Source: VGBV01 sp963813725 (lineage in GTDB: Bacteria > Actinomycetota > Thermoleophilia > Solirubrobacterales > 70-9). From it: 64,000 nt of DNA. Below, in pieces: positions 41,210 through 50,210 of the stretch. The stretch is taken from positions 1-64,000 of the forward strand of contig CAWFAI010000015.1 in assembly GCA_963813725.1 (NCBI GenBank). Reading direction: 5' to 3'. Each line of letters begins with the position of its first letter. Within the stretch, counting starts at the first letter, position 1. The translations under genes were made by a program, and so were the position numbers. The notes below the pieces were generated by a model. That model was not told the DNA's origin and made no database searches. It saw only the letters and a list, made by a program, of their open reading frames with translations.

Positions 41210-43456
41210 TCAGGCCGCCAGCTGCTGCGAGCGCTCGTCGCCGAAGCGCCGCCGGGCCTCGTCCATCAGCGGGCCCAGCTCCGGGGCCTCGAGCGAGCCG
41301 TGCTCCTCGAGCATCTCGATCACGCGCCGGCGGGCCTCGAGCAGCATCGGGGTGTCCTCGGGCAGCACAGCAGCGCGGAAGCGGGGCAGGCCATGCTGGC
41401 GGGTGCCCAGGATCTCGCCCTCCCCGCGGATCGTCAGGTCCACCTCGGCGAGCTTGAAGCCGTCGCTCTCGGTCGCGATCGCGGTCAGCCGAGCCCTCGC
41501 GTTCTCGCCCAACCCCTCGCCGTCGGGGTCGCCGAAGAGGATGCAGCAGGATTCGTGCCCGCCCCTTCCCACCCGGCCGCGCAGCTGGTGGAGCTGCGAG
41601 AGGCCGAAGCGCTCGGCGCCCTCGACCAACATCACCGTCGCGTTGGGGACGTCCACCCCGACCTCGATCACCGTGGTCGCGACCAGCACCTGGGACTCGC
41701 CGGCGGCGAAGCGCTCCATCACCGCGGTCTTGGCGTCGGAGCCCATGCGGCCGTGCAGCAGCTCCACGCGGAACTCGCGCAGCTCGCCCGCCGCCAGGCG
41801 CTCGGCCTCCGCCTCGGCCGCCTTGGCCTGGACCTCCTCCGAGTCCGAGATCAGCGGGCAGACGACGTAGGCCTGGCGGCCCTCGTGCAGGCGCTCGCGG
41901 ATGTATTGGTAGGCGCCCTCTCTGCGGTCCTCGTCCACCACCCAGGTGCGGATCGGGCGTCGCCCGGGGGGAAGCTCGCGCAGCGCGGTCGTGTCGAGGT
42001 CGCCGTACGCCGTCAGCGACAGCGTCCGGGGGATCGGCGTCGCGGTCATGTGCAGGACATGGGGCAGCAGCTCGCCCGGCCCCTTGCGGTCGAGAGCCGC
42101 GCGCTGGCCGACCCCGAAGCGGTGCTGTTCGTCCACCACCGCGACGGCCAGCGAGCCGAACTCGACCGCGTCCTGGATCAGCGCGTGGGTGCCGACCACG
42201 ATCGCGGGCTGGCCGCTCGTCAAGCTCTCCAGCAGCTCCGCGCGGCGAGCCTTGGGCGTGGCCGAGGTCAACAGCGCGGCGGGCGCCGGCTCGGCCGCCA
42301 GCAGGGCCTGGAGCGTGCGGAAGTGCTGCTCGGCGAGGGTCTCGGTCGGCGCCATCAAGGCGGCCTGGTGGCCGGCCTCGAGCGCGCGCAGCATCGCGTA
42401 GAGAGCGACCACGGTCTTCCCGGAGCCCACTTCGCCCATCAGCAACCGCTGCATCGGCTCGGGTCCGGCCAGGTCGCCATCGAGGTCGTCGAGCGCCGCG
42501 CGCTGGTCGCCTGTGAGCTCGAAGGGAAGCGAGTCGAGCCACCGCCCGACCTGCTCGCCCGCGGGGCCGATCTCCGTCCCGCGGCCGCTCTGGGCGCGCC
42601 GCCGGCGCCGGGCTCCCAGCGAGGCCTGGTAGAGCAGCAGCTCCTCGAACGCAAGGCGACGCCGGGCTTCGGCCGCCTGGCCCTCGTCGGCGGGGAAGTG
42701 CGACGTGACCAGGGCGTCGGCGACCCCGGGCATCCCCTCCTGCGCCCGCTCCCGCGACGGCAGGGGCTCGAGCGCGTTGGGGGCGAGCGGGGCGGCCTGC
42801 CAGGCCCACTCGCGCAACTTCTGCGGGCGCAGACGCTCGGACGCGGAGTGGACCGCGACCAGCCCGGTCGTGTGGATCCCCGCCGGCGGCGAGCCGGCTT
42901 CGCCCTCATGCCCCCCGCTCCGCTGCGCGTCCGCGGCGGGGAGCAACTCGTGCTCGGCGACGTTGAAGCCGCGCTTTTCGAGCTTGCCGCGCAGCAGCAG
43001 CCTGGTGCCGGGGGTCAGCTTGTCCACCAGCCACGCCCGGTTGAACCAGGTCGCGGTCACGCGGGCGCCTTCGTCGCCGACCTCGGCCTCCAGGATCGTC
43101 AGCCGGCGACGGCGGGTGGGCCGCACCTTCCCGGCCTTCGTCACCTCGACCTCGACCGTCGCCTCCTCCCCCAGCTTCAGGTCCGCCAGGCCGACCGGCG
43201 AGGCCCGGTCGCGGTAGGAGTGCGGCAGGTGCCGCAGCAGGTCGCCGAGCGAGGAAACGCCGATCTCGGCGGCGGCCTCCGAGAGCTTCGGGCCAGCCCC
43301 CTTGAGCTTGGTCAGCGGGGCATCCAGGATCCCTGGCCGCGGAGTGCGCACCGGTGCCGCCAGCAGCGCCTCCCGGTCAAGCGGCTCGCCGCTGCCGATC
43401 GCCCTTGGCGCGTAGCCCGCCGGGGGCTCGCGCATCGGCTCCATTGCGGCCTCCAT
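41210..43456 (-). CDS. recG: ATP-dependent DNA helicase RecG
   Basis: A 748-residue RecG, which regresses stalled forks and processes Holliday junctions. The wedge/OB domain (LLRHLPHSYRDRASPVG, VTATWFNRAWLVDKL) precedes helicase motifs LMGEVGSGKTVVALYAM, VVDEQHRFGVGQRAAL, TATPIPRTLSL, VATTVIEVGVDVPNA and QLRGRVGRGG. ATG 43456 is supported by TAGATT 7 bases upstream; the frame remains open further upstream without homology. Short insert of charged residues around AADAQRSGGHEGEAG. Confidence 0.95.
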   Translation of the reverse strand: MEAAMEPMREPPAGYAPRAIGSGEPLDREALLAAPVRTPRPGILDAPLTKLKGAGPKLSEAAAEIGVSSLGDLLRHLPHSYRDRASPVGLADLKLGEEATVEVEVTKAGKVRPTRRRRLTILEAEVGDEGARVTATWFNRAWLVDKLTPGTRLLLRGKLEKRGFNVAEHELLPAADAQRSGGHEGEAGSPPAGIHTTGLVAVHSASERLRPQKLREWAWQAAPLAPNALEPLPSRERAQEGMPGVADALVTSHFPADEGQAAEARRRLAFEELLLYQASLGARRRRRAQSGRGTEIGPAGEQVGRWLDSLPFELTGDQRAALDDLDGDLAGPEPMQRLLMGEVGSGKTVVALYAMLRALEAGHQAALMAPTETLAEQHFRTLQALLAAEPAPAALLTSATPKARRAELLESLTSGQPAIVVGTHALIQDAVEFGSLAVAVVDEQHRFGVGQRAALDRKGPGELLPHVLHMTATPIPRTLSLTAYGDLDTTALRELPPGRRPIRTWVVDEDRREGAYQYIRERLHEGRQAYVVCPLISDSEEVQAKAAEAEAERLAAGELREFRVELLHGRMGSDAKTAVMERFAAGESQVLVATTVIEVGVDVPNATVMLVEGAERFGLSQLHQLRGRVGRGGHESCCILFGDPDGEGLGENARARLTAIATESDGFKLAEVDLTIRGEGEILGTRQHGLPRFRAAVLPEDTPMLLEARRRVIEMLEEHGSLEAPELGPLMDEARRRFGDERSQQLAA

Positions 43457-43463
43457 CGCCACC

Positions 43464-43469
43464 AATCTA
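43464..43469 (-). promoter_or_regulatory. -10 box TAGATT of recG
   Basis: TAGATT on the minus strand ends 7 bases before ATG 43456, identical in form to the priA and thiD boxes; it decides the start. Confidence 0.55.
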
Positions 43470-43547
43470 GGCCCGCGGGCCGATGCATCGGCATCCCAAA
43501 GGGGCGCGGTCGGGCTCGCGGGCCTGCCGTCCGGCCCGGATTGTGAG

Positions 43548-43847
43548 ATGAAGGGGGTGAAGCAGTCCCCCACCCACTTGCCTTGGGCCACCCTGTCGGC
43601 GCTCGTCACGGGCGGGGCCAAGTGCGTCAGCTGCGGCTCCCGCGAGGACCTGGTCGCGCACCACAGGGTGCCGCGGCGCCTCGGGGGCCTGGACGAGCTC
43701 TCGAACCTGGAGCCGGTCTGCCGCCGCTGCCATCCCGGCGTGGAGCGCGAGGCCGCCGCTTTGGCCGAGCTCGATTGGGAGCGGCCGGAGTGGCCGCAGC
43801 GGGGTCGCCGCCACAAGCGAGCGCCTCGCCCGCTTCGCCCCTATTAG
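43548..43847 (+). CDS. Small HNH-type protein
   Basis: A 99-residue protein with an HNH-like metal-finger: CVSCGSREDLVAHHRVPRRL, then ELSNLEPVCRRCHPGVE, i.e. two CxxC zinc pairs, the HH pair and the Asn/His positions of an HNH nuclease. The C-terminus is very basic (GRRHKRAPRPLRPY). Family knowledge: standalone HNH proteins of this size are phage or defence nucleases or small DNA-binding proteins. It is a plus-strand insertion between recG and the DAK gene; target unknown. The start codon is uncertain (ATG 43548 or the nearby GTG). Confidence 0.75.
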   Translation: MKGVKQSPTHLPWATLSALVTGGAKCVSCGSREDLVAHHRVPRRLGGLDELSNLEPVCRRCHPGVEREAAALAELDWERPEWPQRGRRHKRAPRPLRPY

Positions 43848-43854
43848 CCCGCGG

Positions 43855-45480
43855 CTACTCCGCCGCGAGCAGCCACCAATAGTGCGGCTGGCCCCCGTCG
43901 TGCAGCTCGACCTCGGCGCCCTCGGGAGCGTGGGCCTCGATCTCGCCCTGCGGGATCGGTGCGCCCTCGCCGCAGACGACGGTGAGGATCTCGGCCCCGC
44001 GGCCGAGCGCGGCCATCGTCTCGGTCAAGGCCTGCTCGGGCTCGCCCCAGGCGACGATCTCATCGCCCACGAAGCCCACCGCTTCCCCGGCAGCGAAGCG
44101 TCGCTGGGCGTCGTCGCGCGCCGCCGGAGCGACCGATCCCACCCGGACCCCCTCAACCGCCGCGCCGAGGCGGTCGGCATTCTCCTCGCCCGAGAGCGAG
44201 GGATCCATCTCGATCATGGCCACCAGCCCGCCCTGCTGCGAGGTGCAGGGTACGACCCGGGCCTGCTTGTCGGAGAGCTCCGCCGCGCGCTCGGCCGCCA
44301 TCAGCACGTTCGGGTTGTTGGGCAGCACCACGACCTCCTCGCTCGGAACCTCGTGGATGGCCGCGAGCAGGTCGTAGATCGAGGGGTTGAAGGTCTCGCC
44401 GCCGTCGACCACGAACGCGCCCAGCTCCTCGTAGAGGCGGCGGACGCCCTCCCCCGCGACGACGGCGACGACGCCGCAGCGGGCGGCCTGCAGCCGCGCC
44501 GTGCGCTTGGCCATCTGCTCCCGCATGTCGGCGACGTCCAGCTGGGAGACCTCTCCCTTGCCCGTGAACAGCTCCATCGCGGCCTCGGGCTCGTCGGTGT
44601 GGACGTGGACCTTCAACGTGGCCTCGTCGCCGACAACCAGCACGGAGTCGCCCAGCTCCTCCAGCGGCGACACGAACGAGCGGCCCTCCAGGCCCGTCCC
44701 GATGACGATGAAGTTGGTGCAGTAGCGGAAGCGGCTGTCCTCGTGGTGTGGCCGGGTATCCCCAGCGGGCTCGTGGTGGGCGAGCTCGGGGCTGGCCGCG
44801 ACGTCCCCGCGCAGGCCCGCGACGATGCCGGCCATGATCACGACCAATCCGTAGCCGCCGGCGTCGACGACCCCGGACCTGCGCAGCACCTCGAGCTGCT
44901 CCGGGGTGCGCTCGACGGCCGCCTCGCCGTCGCGCACGACCTCCTCCAACAGGTCGGCCAGCATCTGGTCCTGCTCCTCGAAGCTGGCGTCCGCGTCCAG
45001 CCGCGTTTCCTGCATGTGTGCCAGCCGCTGCGCGACCGAGTGCGCCATCTCCCTGAACACGGTCAGCATCGTCCCCTCGGCGGGGTCGCGAACGGACTCG
45101 TACGCGGCGTCGGCCGCGCGCGCCATCGCCGCTGCCACCAGCACCGGGTCGACCAGCTCGCCGGGCCTGCTCGCCAGCTCCTCGGCAGCGCCGCGGACGA
45201 TCTGGCTGAGGATCACGCCGGAGTTGCCGCGGGCGCCCATCAGCGCCGCGCGCGCGAGCGCGTCCACCAGCTCGGCGCGCCCGATCTCGTCCACCATCTG
45301 GCCGTCGAGCCGGTCGAGCTCGTCGGCGACGGCGCGCAGGGTCAGGGCCATGTTGTCGCCGGTGTCCCCGTCGGCGACCGGAAACACGTTGAGGTCGTTG
45401 ACCTCCTGGCGGCGCTCGTCGAGGTAAGCGCTTGCGGCGCTGACGACGCGGCGGAATCTCTCTATCGAGGGGTCGGCCAT
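43855..45480 (-). CDS. DAK-domain protein, fatty-acid kinase FakA-like
   Basis: A 541-residue protein of the FakA/YloV type. The N-terminal DhaL-like domain has NVFPVADGDTGDNMALTLR (Mg-ATP Asp residues) and ARGNSGVILSQIVRGAAEEL; the middle and the C-terminal DegV-like part (VAVVAGEGVRRLYEELGA, VVVLPNNPNVLMAAERA) are complete. Family knowledge: FakA with FakB phosphorylates exogenous fatty acids, feeding PlsX/PlsY; plsX lies 10 kb away. The position between rpmB and recG is conserved. TAGGGT occurs 13 bases before ATG 45480. Confidence 0.9.
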   Translation of the reverse strand: MADPSIERFRRVVSAASAYLDERRQEVNDLNVFPVADGDTGDNMALTLRAVADELDRLDGQMVDEIGRAELVDALARAALMGARGNSGVILSQIVRGAAEELASRPGELVDPVLVAAAMARAADAAYESVRDPAEGTMLTVFREMAHSVAQRLAHMQETRLDADASFEEQDQMLADLLEEVVRDGEAAVERTPEQLEVLRRSGVVDAGGYGLVVIMAGIVAGLRGDVAASPELAHHEPAGDTRPHHEDSRFRYCTNFIVIGTGLEGRSFVSPLEELGDSVLVVGDEATLKVHVHTDEPEAAMELFTGKGEVSQLDVADMREQMAKRTARLQAARCGVVAVVAGEGVRRLYEELGAFVVDGGETFNPSIYDLLAAIHEVPSEEVVVLPNNPNVLMAAERAAELSDKQARVVPCTSQQGGLVAMIEMDPSLSGEENADRLGAAVEGVRVGSVAPAARDDAQRRFAAGEAVGFVGDEIVAWGEPEQALTETMAALGRGAEILTVVCGEGAPIPQGEIEAHAPEGAEVELHDGGQPHYWWLLAAE

Positions 45481-45493
45481 GAGGCCAGGCAGA

Positions 45494-45499
45494 ACCCTA
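45494..45499 (-). promoter_or_regulatory. -10-like TAGGGT before the FakA-like gene
   Basis: TAGGGT on the minus strand ends 13 bases before ATG 45480, suggesting a transcript with a very short leader. Confidence 0.35.
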
Positions 45500-45519
45500 G
45501 CCAGGCTGCGGGCAAGAGG

Positions 45520-45711
45520 CTAGAGCGCCTTCGTGATCTTGTTGCTCTTCAGGCAGCGCGCGCAGACGTAGACGCGGCGGGAGCGGGCGCCGTCCTGGAT
45601 CCGGACCTTCTGCAGGTTCGGGTTGAAGCGCCGGCGCGTGGCCACCATCGAGTGGCTGCGCGAGTTCCCGAACGCCGGCTTCTTGCCGCAGCTGTGGCAG
45701 ACCTTGGCCAT
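45520..45711 (-). CDS. rpmB: Ribosomal protein bL28
   Basis: A 63-residue bL28: MAKVCHSCGKKPAFGNSRSH with the first Cys pair and RRVYVCARCLKSNKITK with the second, so it is the zinc-binding (C+) form. The order rpmB-DAK-recG is conserved in Gram-positive bacteria. Starts at ATG 45711. Confidence 0.95.
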   Translation of the reverse strand: MAKVCHSCGKKPAFGNSRSHSMVATRRRFNPNLQKVRIQDGARSRRVYVCARCLKSNKITKAL

Positions 45712-45745
45712 CAGGCGCGTGATGGTAGCGGCTGCCCCGACACCG

Positions 45746-46979
45746 CTAGGCGGTCATCGCACCGAAGCTGAACGCTGCCCGGAGCTCCTCCGAGAAGAGC
45801 TCCGGCTGCTCCCAGGCTGCGAAGTGGCCGCCCTCATCGACCTCGTTGAAGTAGATGAGATTCGGGTACGCCCGCTCCGTCCAGCTCCGCGGCGCCTGAT
45901 ACTGCTCGCCCGGAAAGACGCTCACAGCCACCGGGATGGCGACACCCTTGGCGTTGAAGAAGCCGCCCTTGTATTCCCAATAGAGACGAGACGCTGAGAC
46001 CCCGGTATTCGTCAGCCAATACAGCGTGATGTTGTCGAGGATCTCGTCACGCGTCAGTTCGCCCTTCGCACTCGTCGTCCGGTTCCAGAGCCGAGGCGAC
46101 CGCCGCGGCTGGCTGGCCGTCGGCATCGTTGTGGTCCAGAAGCCAGGCCGCCAGGCCGACGGGCGAATCCGCGATCCCGTACAGGGTCTGCGGGCGCGCC
46201 GCCATGTACTTGGCGTAGTCGACCTGCTTGTACGTTCTGATCAGCTGCTCATACGCGCGTCGCTCCTCAGCCGAGAGGCCGGACGGCGGTGGGTCGCCGG
46301 CCAGGGAAGCCCTGTCGACGTCAGCTGGAACGGTGGCAGGCATGTTGGTGTGGATGGCGCGCAATCCCTCAGGCGCCTGCAAGCCCATCTGGTCGACGAC
46401 GAACGCGCCCCAGTCACCGCCCTGGGCGACATAGCGGCTATAGCCGAGACGCTTCATCAGCTCTGCCCAAGCCCCGGCCATACGCTCGGGGCCCCATCCG
46501 GGACCCGTCGGCTTCCCGGAGAACCCGTAGCCGGGCATCGACGGGATCACAAGGTGGAACGCGTCCGCCGAGCTCGCACCATGCGCCGTCGGATCGGTCA
46601 GTCGGTCGATGATCTTGAGCTGCTCGATGACCGAGCCCGGCCATCCGTGATTGACGATGAGCGGCAAGGCGTCCTCACGCTGCGAACGGGCGTGGATGAA
46701 GTGGATGTCCAGCCCGTCGATCTCGGTGGTGAACTGCGGCAGGGCGTTCAGCTCCGCCTCGCACGTGCGCCAGTCGTAGTCCGTCGCCCAATAGCGCGCC
46801 AGCTCCTGCATCGTCTCGAGCGGCACACCCTGCGACGAATCGCCGACGGTCTCCCTTTCGGGCCATTGCGTCCCGTTGATACGGGTGCGCAGGTCCTCGA
46901 GCTGCGCCTCTGGGACTTCCACCGCGAACTCGCGGATCTCTTCGGCGGCAGGTGACTTGGTCGAGGCTGTGGCTTCCAT
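45746..46979 (-). CDS. Epoxide hydrolase 1 (EHN + alpha/beta hydrolase), apparent frameshift
   Basis: A microsomal-type epoxide hydrolase of about 410 residues. The N-terminal EHN domain (FAVEVPEAQLEDLRTRINGT, ALPQFTTEIDGLDIHFIHAR) precedes the hydrolase fold: oxyanion HGWPGSVIEQL, nucleophile Asp in AQGGDWGAFV, and the catalytic His in EGGHFAAWEQPELF. Near 46070 the frame changes between PAAAVASALE and TSAKGELTRDEILDN; both halves belong together. The product hydrolyses epoxides to diols; substrate unknown. It is a tandem paralogue of the next gene, starting at ATG 46979 with a TAGGAG ribosome-binding site. Confidence 0.85.
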
Positions 46980-46998
46980 CCGGCTCCTAACGTTTATG

Positions 46999-48234
46999 TC
47001 ATCGCACCGAGCTGAACGCTGCCCGGAGCTCCTCCGAGAACAGCTCCGGCTCCTCCCAGGCGGCGAAGTGGCCGCCCTTGTCGACCTCGTTGAAGTAGGC
47101 GAGGTCGGGGTAGACCGCCTCGACCCAACTGCGCGGGGACGCCCAGATCTCGCCGGGGAACGTGGTGAAGCCGACCGGCACGGTGACCGCCGGAGGAGGC
47201 TGGCCGCTCGCAAGCGTTGCGGCCAGCGCTCGGCCGTCCTCCCAGTACGACCGGGCCGCCGACGTCGCGGTGCCGGTCAGCCAGTACAGCGTGATGTTGT
47301 CGAGGATGGTGTCCCGGGTGAGATTGCCCACGGGCTCCCCGTCGACGAACGCGCGGGAGATCTTCTCGTAGCTGTCCGTGTCGTGGTCGAGCATCCAGGA
47401 CGCCAGGGCGACCGGTGAATCCAGCAAGGCGTAGCCGATCGTCTGCGGCCGCGTCGCCATCTCCAGGAAGTAGCCGAAGCCGTCTTCCCTGAACTTCGCG
47501 ACCGCCTCGCCCGCTGCGCGTTCCTGTTCGGATTCCTTGGGCAGTTGATCGCCGATTGCGAGCACCGCCGTGAGCAGGTTCAGGTGGTAGCCGACCAAGC
47601 CCTCGACCGCCTGGCGACCCATCAGGTCCGTCACGAGGGCACCCACGTCGCCGCCCTGGCCGACGTAGCGCTCGTAGCCGAGGCGGTTCATCAGCTCCGC
47701 CCACGCGCGTGCGGTGCGGGCGGCGTCCCAACCGAGCTCGGCCGGCTCACTAGAGAAGCCGTAGCCGGGCAGGGACGGCAGCACCAGGTGGAACGCGTCC
47801 TCGGGGGTGCCGCCGTGAGCGGTCGGGTCGGTCAGCGGGCCGACGGTGTCGAGCAGCTCGATGACCGAGCCGGGCCAGCCGTGCGTCATGATCAGCGGCA
47901 TCGCGTCCTCGTGCGGCGACCGCACGTGGATGAAGTGGATCTCGACCCCGTCGATCTCGGTCGTGAACTGGGGCAGGGCGTTCAGTCTCTCCTCGCACGC
48001 GCGCCAGTCGTGATCCATCGTCCAGTAGCTGGAGAGCGCCTTCATCGTCGCCAGTCGCACGCCCTGCGAGCGATCGTCGACGAGCTCCTTGGAGGGCCAG
48101 CGGGTGGCGGTTATGCGTCGGCGGAGCTCGTCGAGATCCGCTTGTGGGACCTCGATGCTGAAAGGTCGGATCACTCCGTCTTTGGCAGCGCCCGAGTCGG
48201 CGGCAGCCTGCTTGGTCGAGTCTGAGGATTCCAT
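46999..48234 (-). CDS. Epoxide hydrolase 2 (EHN + alpha/beta hydrolase)
   Basis: A 411-residue paralogue of the downstream gene and intact. EHN domain: FSIEVPQADLDELRRRITAT, ALPQFTTEIDGVEIHFIHVR. Catalytic parts: THGWPGSVIELL, nucleophile Asp in GQGGDVGALVTDLMG (the usual Trp after Asp is Val), and KGGHFAAWEEPELFSEEL. The region between rpmB and ribH is not part of the normal core order, so the pair was probably acquired and duplicated. ATG 48234 has an AAGGAG site. The 176-base gap to ribH shows nothing. Confidence 0.9.
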   Translation of the reverse strand: MESSDSTKQAAADSGAAKDGVIRPFSIEVPQADLDELRRRITATRWPSKELVDDRSQGVRLATMKALSSYWTMDHDWRACEERLNALPQFTTEIDGVEIHFIHVRSPHEDAMPLIMTHGWPGSVIELLDTVGPLTDPTAHGGTPEDAFHLVLPSLPGYGFSSEPAELGWDAARTARAWAELMNRLGYERYVGQGGDVGALVTDLMGRQAVEGLVGYHLNLLTAVLAIGDQLPKESEQERAAGEAVAKFREDGFGYFLEMATRPQTIGYALLDSPVALASWMLDHDTDSYEKISRAFVDGEPVGNLTRDTILDNITLYWLTGTATSAARSYWEDGRALAATLASGQPPPAVTVPVGFTTFPGEIWASPRSWVEAVYPDLAYFNEVDKGGHFAAWEEPELFSEELRAAFSSVR

Positions 48235-48410
48235 CTGCGGCTCCTTGATGCGATTTGCGGGCCGGTGAAGGCCCTCGCTCGATTGCGGGGCGCGGATGGG
48301 TCGAGGCGGTCGGCGCCATCGCGCTGCGACTAACCCTACTCCTCTGGTGGGAAAAGGCCGAGTGCGGCAGAGAGTGGACCTCGGTGTTGAAGCGGGCAGC
48401 TGCCGGCCGG

Positions 48411-48893
48411 CTAGATCTGAGCCTTCAGCAGCGCCATCCGCATCGCCACGATCGCGGCGCCGCGGCCCTGGTCGCGCTTGCTGCCGTCCGCGCGGGCCAG
48501 GGCCTGGTCCATGTTCTCGCAGGTGATGACGCCGAAGGCGCAGGGGACGCCGGTGTCGAGCTGAGCGCGCTGCACCCCCGCGGCCGTCTGGTCGCAAACG
48601 TGCTCGTAGTGGCTGGTCTCGCCGCGGATGACGACGCCCAGGCAGGCGACCCCCGCGAAGCGGCCTGACTCGGCGCAGAGCTTCGCCGCGTAGGGCAGCT
48701 CGAAGGCCCCGGGAACGCGGTAGGTGTGGACCGAGGCCTCGCTGACGCCGCCGAGCTCAAAGCCCTCGGCGGCTCCGTTCAGCAGACGCTCGGCGATGTC
48801 CTCGTAGAAGGTCGCGACGCAGACGGCGAACTCGAGACGCGCGAGCGCCTCGCGGTCCTCATCGCTGAACTCCTCAAACGCCGGCGTCGGCAT
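48411..48893 (-). CDS. ribH: 6,7-dimethyl-8-ribityllumazine synthase
   Basis: A 160-residue lumazine synthase, joining 5-amino-6-ribitylaminouracil with dihydroxybutanone phosphate. Motifs: FAVCVATFYEDIAERLLNGA, VPGAFELPYAAKL, CLGVVIRGETSHYEHV with the catalytic His, and VPCAFGVITCENMDQALAR. Overlaps the ribAB 3' end by 20 bases. Last gene of the riboflavin operon. Confidence 0.95.
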   Translation of the reverse strand: MPTPAFEEFSDEDREALARLEFAVCVATFYEDIAERLLNGAAEGFELGGVSEASVHTYRVPGAFELPYAAKLCAESGRFAGVACLGVVIRGETSHYEHVCDQTAAGVQRAQLDTGVPCAFGVITCENMDQALARADGSKRDQGRGAAIVAMRMALLKAQI

Positions 48894-50193
48894 CGCCGCG
48901 CTCGGCGTCCTTCAGCTGCTCCTCGTGCAGGAGCTGCTCGTCGAGCGGCAGGCCCTGGTGGTGCAGGGTGTGCCCCAGCTTCTCGCGCTTGGCCTCGAGA
49001 TAGGCCTCGTTGTGGGGGTTGGGGACCGAGCGGATCGGGACCTGCTCGGTGACCGACAGCCCGTAGCCCTCGAGGCCGAGGATCTTCTTGGGGTTGTTGG
49101 TGAGGATGCGGATGCTGGTCAGGCCCAGGTCGCCCAGGATCTGCGCGCCGATCCCGTAGTCGCGCAGGTCGGCCGGCAGCCCCAGCTTGATGTTGGCGTC
49201 GACTGTGTCGAGACCCTCCTCCTGGAGCTTGTAGGCGCGCAGCTTGTTCAGCAGGCCGATGCCGCGGCCCTCCTGGGAGAGGTAGAGCAGCACGCCCCTT
49301 CCCTCCTGCTCGATCGTCGCCAGCGCCGCCTCGAGCTGTTCCCCGCAATCGCACCGCAGCGAGTGGAAGACGTCGCCGGTGAGGCACTCGGAGTGGACGC
49401 GCACCAGCACGTCGGAGGCGCCCGCGACCTCGCCCTTCACCATCGCCACGTGGTGCTTGTCGTCCACCAGCGAGCGGTAGCCGACAGCGCTGAACTCGCC
49501 GAACTTCGTCGGCAGCTTGGTGGCGACGATGCGCTCGACCAGGCGCTCGGTGCGGCGCCGGTATGCGATCAGGTCGGCGACCGTGACCATCTTCAGCCCG
49601 TGCCTCTCGCAGTAGGGGACCAGGTCGGGGACGCGGGCCATCGTGCCGTCCTCGTTCATGATCTCGCAGATGACGCCGGCCGGGATCAGCCCGGCCAGGC
49701 GCGCCAGGTCCACGGCGGCCTCGGTCTGGCCGGTGCGCTCCAGCACCCCGCCCTCCTTGGCCTTGAGCGGGAAGACGTGGCCCGGCTGGACCAGGTCCCT
49801 CGCGCTCGAGTGGGGATCGATCGCGACCTGGATCGTGCGGGCGCGATCGTGGGCCGAGATCCCGGTGGTGACGCCCTCGCGCGCCTCGACCGAGATCGTG
49901 AAGGCGGTCTCGAACGGCGACTCGTTCTTGGCCGCCATCAGGTCAAGGCCCAGCTCGGCGCAGCGCTCCCCGGTGAGCGACAGGCAGATCAGGCCGCGGC
50001 CGTGCTTGGCCATGAAGTTGATCGCCTCGGGGGTGGCAAACTGCGCGGCGAGGGTCAGGTCGCCCTCGTTCTCGCGGTTCTCGTCGTCGCAGACGACCAC
50101 CATGCGACCGCGGCGGATCTCCTCGATCGCCTCCTCGATCGTCGCGAACGGCGCCTGCGTCTCGTCGCTCTTGGATTCCTTGATCTCGGCCAT
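48874..50193 (-). CDS. ribAB: Bifunctional DHBP synthase / GTP cyclohydrolase II
   Basis: A 439-residue fusion. Residues 1 to about 215 are RibB (VVVCDDENRENEGDLTLAAQ, CLSLTGERCAELGL, HDRARTIQVAIDP), making DHBP from ribulose 5-phosphate. The rest is RibA (VRVHSECLTGDVFHSLRCDC, zinc Cys residues; YLSQEGRGIGLLNKLRAYKL; YGIGAQIL), opening GTP. ATG 50193 is chosen; upstream codons belong to the ribE end. In the operon ribD-ribE-ribAB-ribH. Confidence 0.96.
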   Translation of the reverse strand: MAEIKESKSDETQAPFATIEEAIEEIRRGRMVVVCDDENRENEGDLTLAAQFATPEAINFMAKHGRGLICLSLTGERCAELGLDLMAAKNESPFETAFTISVEAREGVTTGISAHDRARTIQVAIDPHSSARDLVQPGHVFPLKAKEGGVLERTGQTEAAVDLARLAGLIPAGVICEIMNEDGTMARVPDLVPYCERHGLKMVTVADLIAYRRRTERLVERIVATKLPTKFGEFSAVGYRSLVDDKHHVAMVKGEVAGASDVLVRVHSECLTGDVFHSLRCDCGEQLEAALATIEQEGRGVLLYLSQEGRGIGLLNKLRAYKLQEEGLDTVDANIKLGLPADLRDYGIGAQILGDLGLTSIRILTNNPKKILGLEGYGLSVTEQVPIRSVPNPHNEAYLEAKREKLGHTLHHQGLPLDEQLLHEEQLKDAERGDADAGV

Positions 50194-50210
50194 CGGCTGC
50201 TCTTCGCTCC

